Origin: Thiorhodovibrio frisius
GTDB taxonomy: Bacteria; Pseudomonadota; Gammaproteobacteria; Chromatiales; Chromatiaceae
NCBI RefSeq assembly: GCF_033954835.1
Contig: NZ_CP121471.1
Coordinates: forward strand, 1,054,001 to 1,118,000
Direction of reading: 5' to 3'
DNA length: 64,000 nt
In this document: positions 63,175 to 64,000 of the stretch, one piece after another
Layout: each line of letters opens with the position of its first letter
How positions within the stretch are numbered: position 1 is the first letter of the stretch
The notes under the pieces: model-generated
Database searches by the model: none
The model's input: only the letters and a program-made list of their open reading frames with translations
What the model was told of the DNA's origin: nothing
Made by a program: the position numbers and the translations under genes

Positions 63175-64000
63175 TCGGGCCGATCCGCATTTTCTGGGCG
63201 CAGGCCCAATGCCTCAAGATAGGCCGTTACGCTGGTATCGAGATCGAAGCGGCGCGCGGCGTGGAGCAGGGTGTCGGCTGGCAGGGGGGCATCCAGGGTC
63301 CGCGCCATCGCGCTCGCCAACGCGTCGACATGACCAACGGGAACCAGGGGCCCAAGCCGGCCCTGTTCGAGAATGTCGCGCGGACCGCTGCGACAGTCGG
63401 TCGCCACACAGGGCGTGGCGCAGGCCAGTGCCTCTATTAGCACATTGGGTGAGCCCTCATAGCGCGATGAGAGCACGAAGAGCGCCGCGCGCGACAGCGC
63501 CGCGAAGGGGTTGGCGATAAAGCCGGGCAGGGCGATGTCTTCGCTCAGACCCAAACGGCGGATCAGTCGTTCTAGCATGCTCCGCTGGCGTCCCTCTCCG
63601 AACAGGATCAGGCGCGCGCGCCGGTGCTGGCGCAGGCGGGCGAAAGCGCGGATCAGCGTTTGGAAGTCCTTCACCGCCACCAGTCGCCCCATGCCAATAA
63701 TCACCGGCGCGCCGGCGTCCGCCAGCCAGGGGTGTGGCGCGGGCTCCTTGCTCAGAGCCTGCACACGCGTCAGATTCAGCGGGTTGGCGATCACGCGCAG
63801 CGGCGGTTTGCGTGCGGCTGGGGTGCGCGACAGCAGAGATTCGATACTCTCGGCGACGCCGGCGGAGTTGGCGATGAGACCATCGGCCGCCAGATAAGCA
63901 CGATGCAGGCTGGCTCGATAGCCCGCTCGGCGCCAAAAACGCTGACGGCGGATTTTTTCCCGTAGGTCGCTGCCAATGCGCAGCCAGGTCGCTGGCAGCT
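63171..64000 (-). CDS. Glycosyltransferase family 4 protein, cut by the window edge
   Basis: The C-terminal 276 residues of a second GT4 enzyme; the start lies beyond position 64000. From the edge the frame reads TWLRIGSDLREKIRRQRFWR, then YLAADGLIANSAGVAESIES, VIANPLNLTRVQALS, APVIIGMGRLVAVKDFQTLI, LPGFIANPFAALSRAALFVL and SSRYEGSPNVLIEALACATP. It is a close paralog of the next gene and translationally coupled to it. Confidence 0.88.
   Translation of the reverse strand, partial: LPATWLRIGSDLREKIRRQRFWRRAGYRASLHRAYLAADGLIANSAGVAESIESLLSRTPAARKPPLRVIANPLNLTRVQALSKEPAPHPWLADAGAPVIIGMGRLVAVKDFQTLIRAFARLRQHRRARLILFGEGRQRSMLERLIRRLGLSEDIALPGFIANPFAALSRAALFVLSSRYEGSPNVLIEALACATPCVATDCRSGPRDILEQGRLGPLVPVGHVDALASAMARTLDAPLPADTLLHAARRFDLDTSVTAYLEALGLRPENADRPE

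Overview
The window is high-GC DNA with a gammaproteobacterial core. Gene orders such as yajC-secD-secF, aspS followed by nudB, and tesA divergent from an ATPase/FtsX-type permease pair all point there. The GH57 pair, the LptF/DamX/PilZ set and the dispersed intergenic repeats would fit a Chromatiales-type (purple sulfur bacterium-like) genome. No photosynthesis or sulfur-oxidation gene lies in the window, so this placement is an inference. No rRNA or tRNA gene was recognised.

Layout. 0-11.4 kb: a TPR protein, the Sec accessory genes yajC-secD-secF, a DamX-like ATPase/SPOR protein, two PilZ proteins, lptF, and a fused HisH-HisF glutamine amidotransferase/cyclase of the kind typical of fungi and plants. 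11.5-23.2 kb: gshA and prc, nudB and aspS, a chemoreceptor, mutS. 23.4-40.4 kb: an AAA-ATPase-like/PD-(D/E)XK protein, an overlapping pair of GH57 glycosidases with a possible 28-residue membrane peptide upstream, a histone-H1-like DUF2934 protein, pdxH, a GAF/PAS/GGDEF cyclase, ubiD, a DUF2202 ferritin-like protein, a GIDE-like/LemA pair, an acetyltransferase, DUF2452, a pteridine-reductase-like SDR and a MidA-like methyltransferase. 51.7-64 kb: a DUF1015 gene, an AapJ-like binding protein, DUF2782, the ABC exporter pair beside tesA, a NamZ-like DUF1343 protein, hisB, a cyclic-nucleotide-binding-domain protein, a PAP2 phosphatase and two GT4 glycosyltransferases (the last runs off the right edge).

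The accessory part is an 11.3-kb island between 40433 and 51775. It sits in the 3' end of the DUF1015 gene. A perfect 27-bp direct repeat marks both ends, and the displaced original 3' end of the gene is still readable next to the MidA-like gene. The island holds a truncated tyrosine recombinase at the junction, three clusters of GTCACG boxes with an identical 11-bp spacing, two attC-like sites with a cassette gene, a reverse-transcriptase N-terminal fragment cut by an IS1595-family element, an NRPS adenylation fragment, and several AT-rich genes of unknown function.

The centrepiece of the island is a five-gene operon reading leftward (49056 to 43776). It encodes a small secreted protein, a secreted DUF3616 protein, a DUF4956 membrane protein, an OprP/OprO-type porin, and a protein that fuses a Pycsar-effector-type membrane domain (DUF5706-like) to a second DUF3616 domain. 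This envelope operon is the best candidate in the window for an undescribed system. Function is unknown; no cyclase partner is present.
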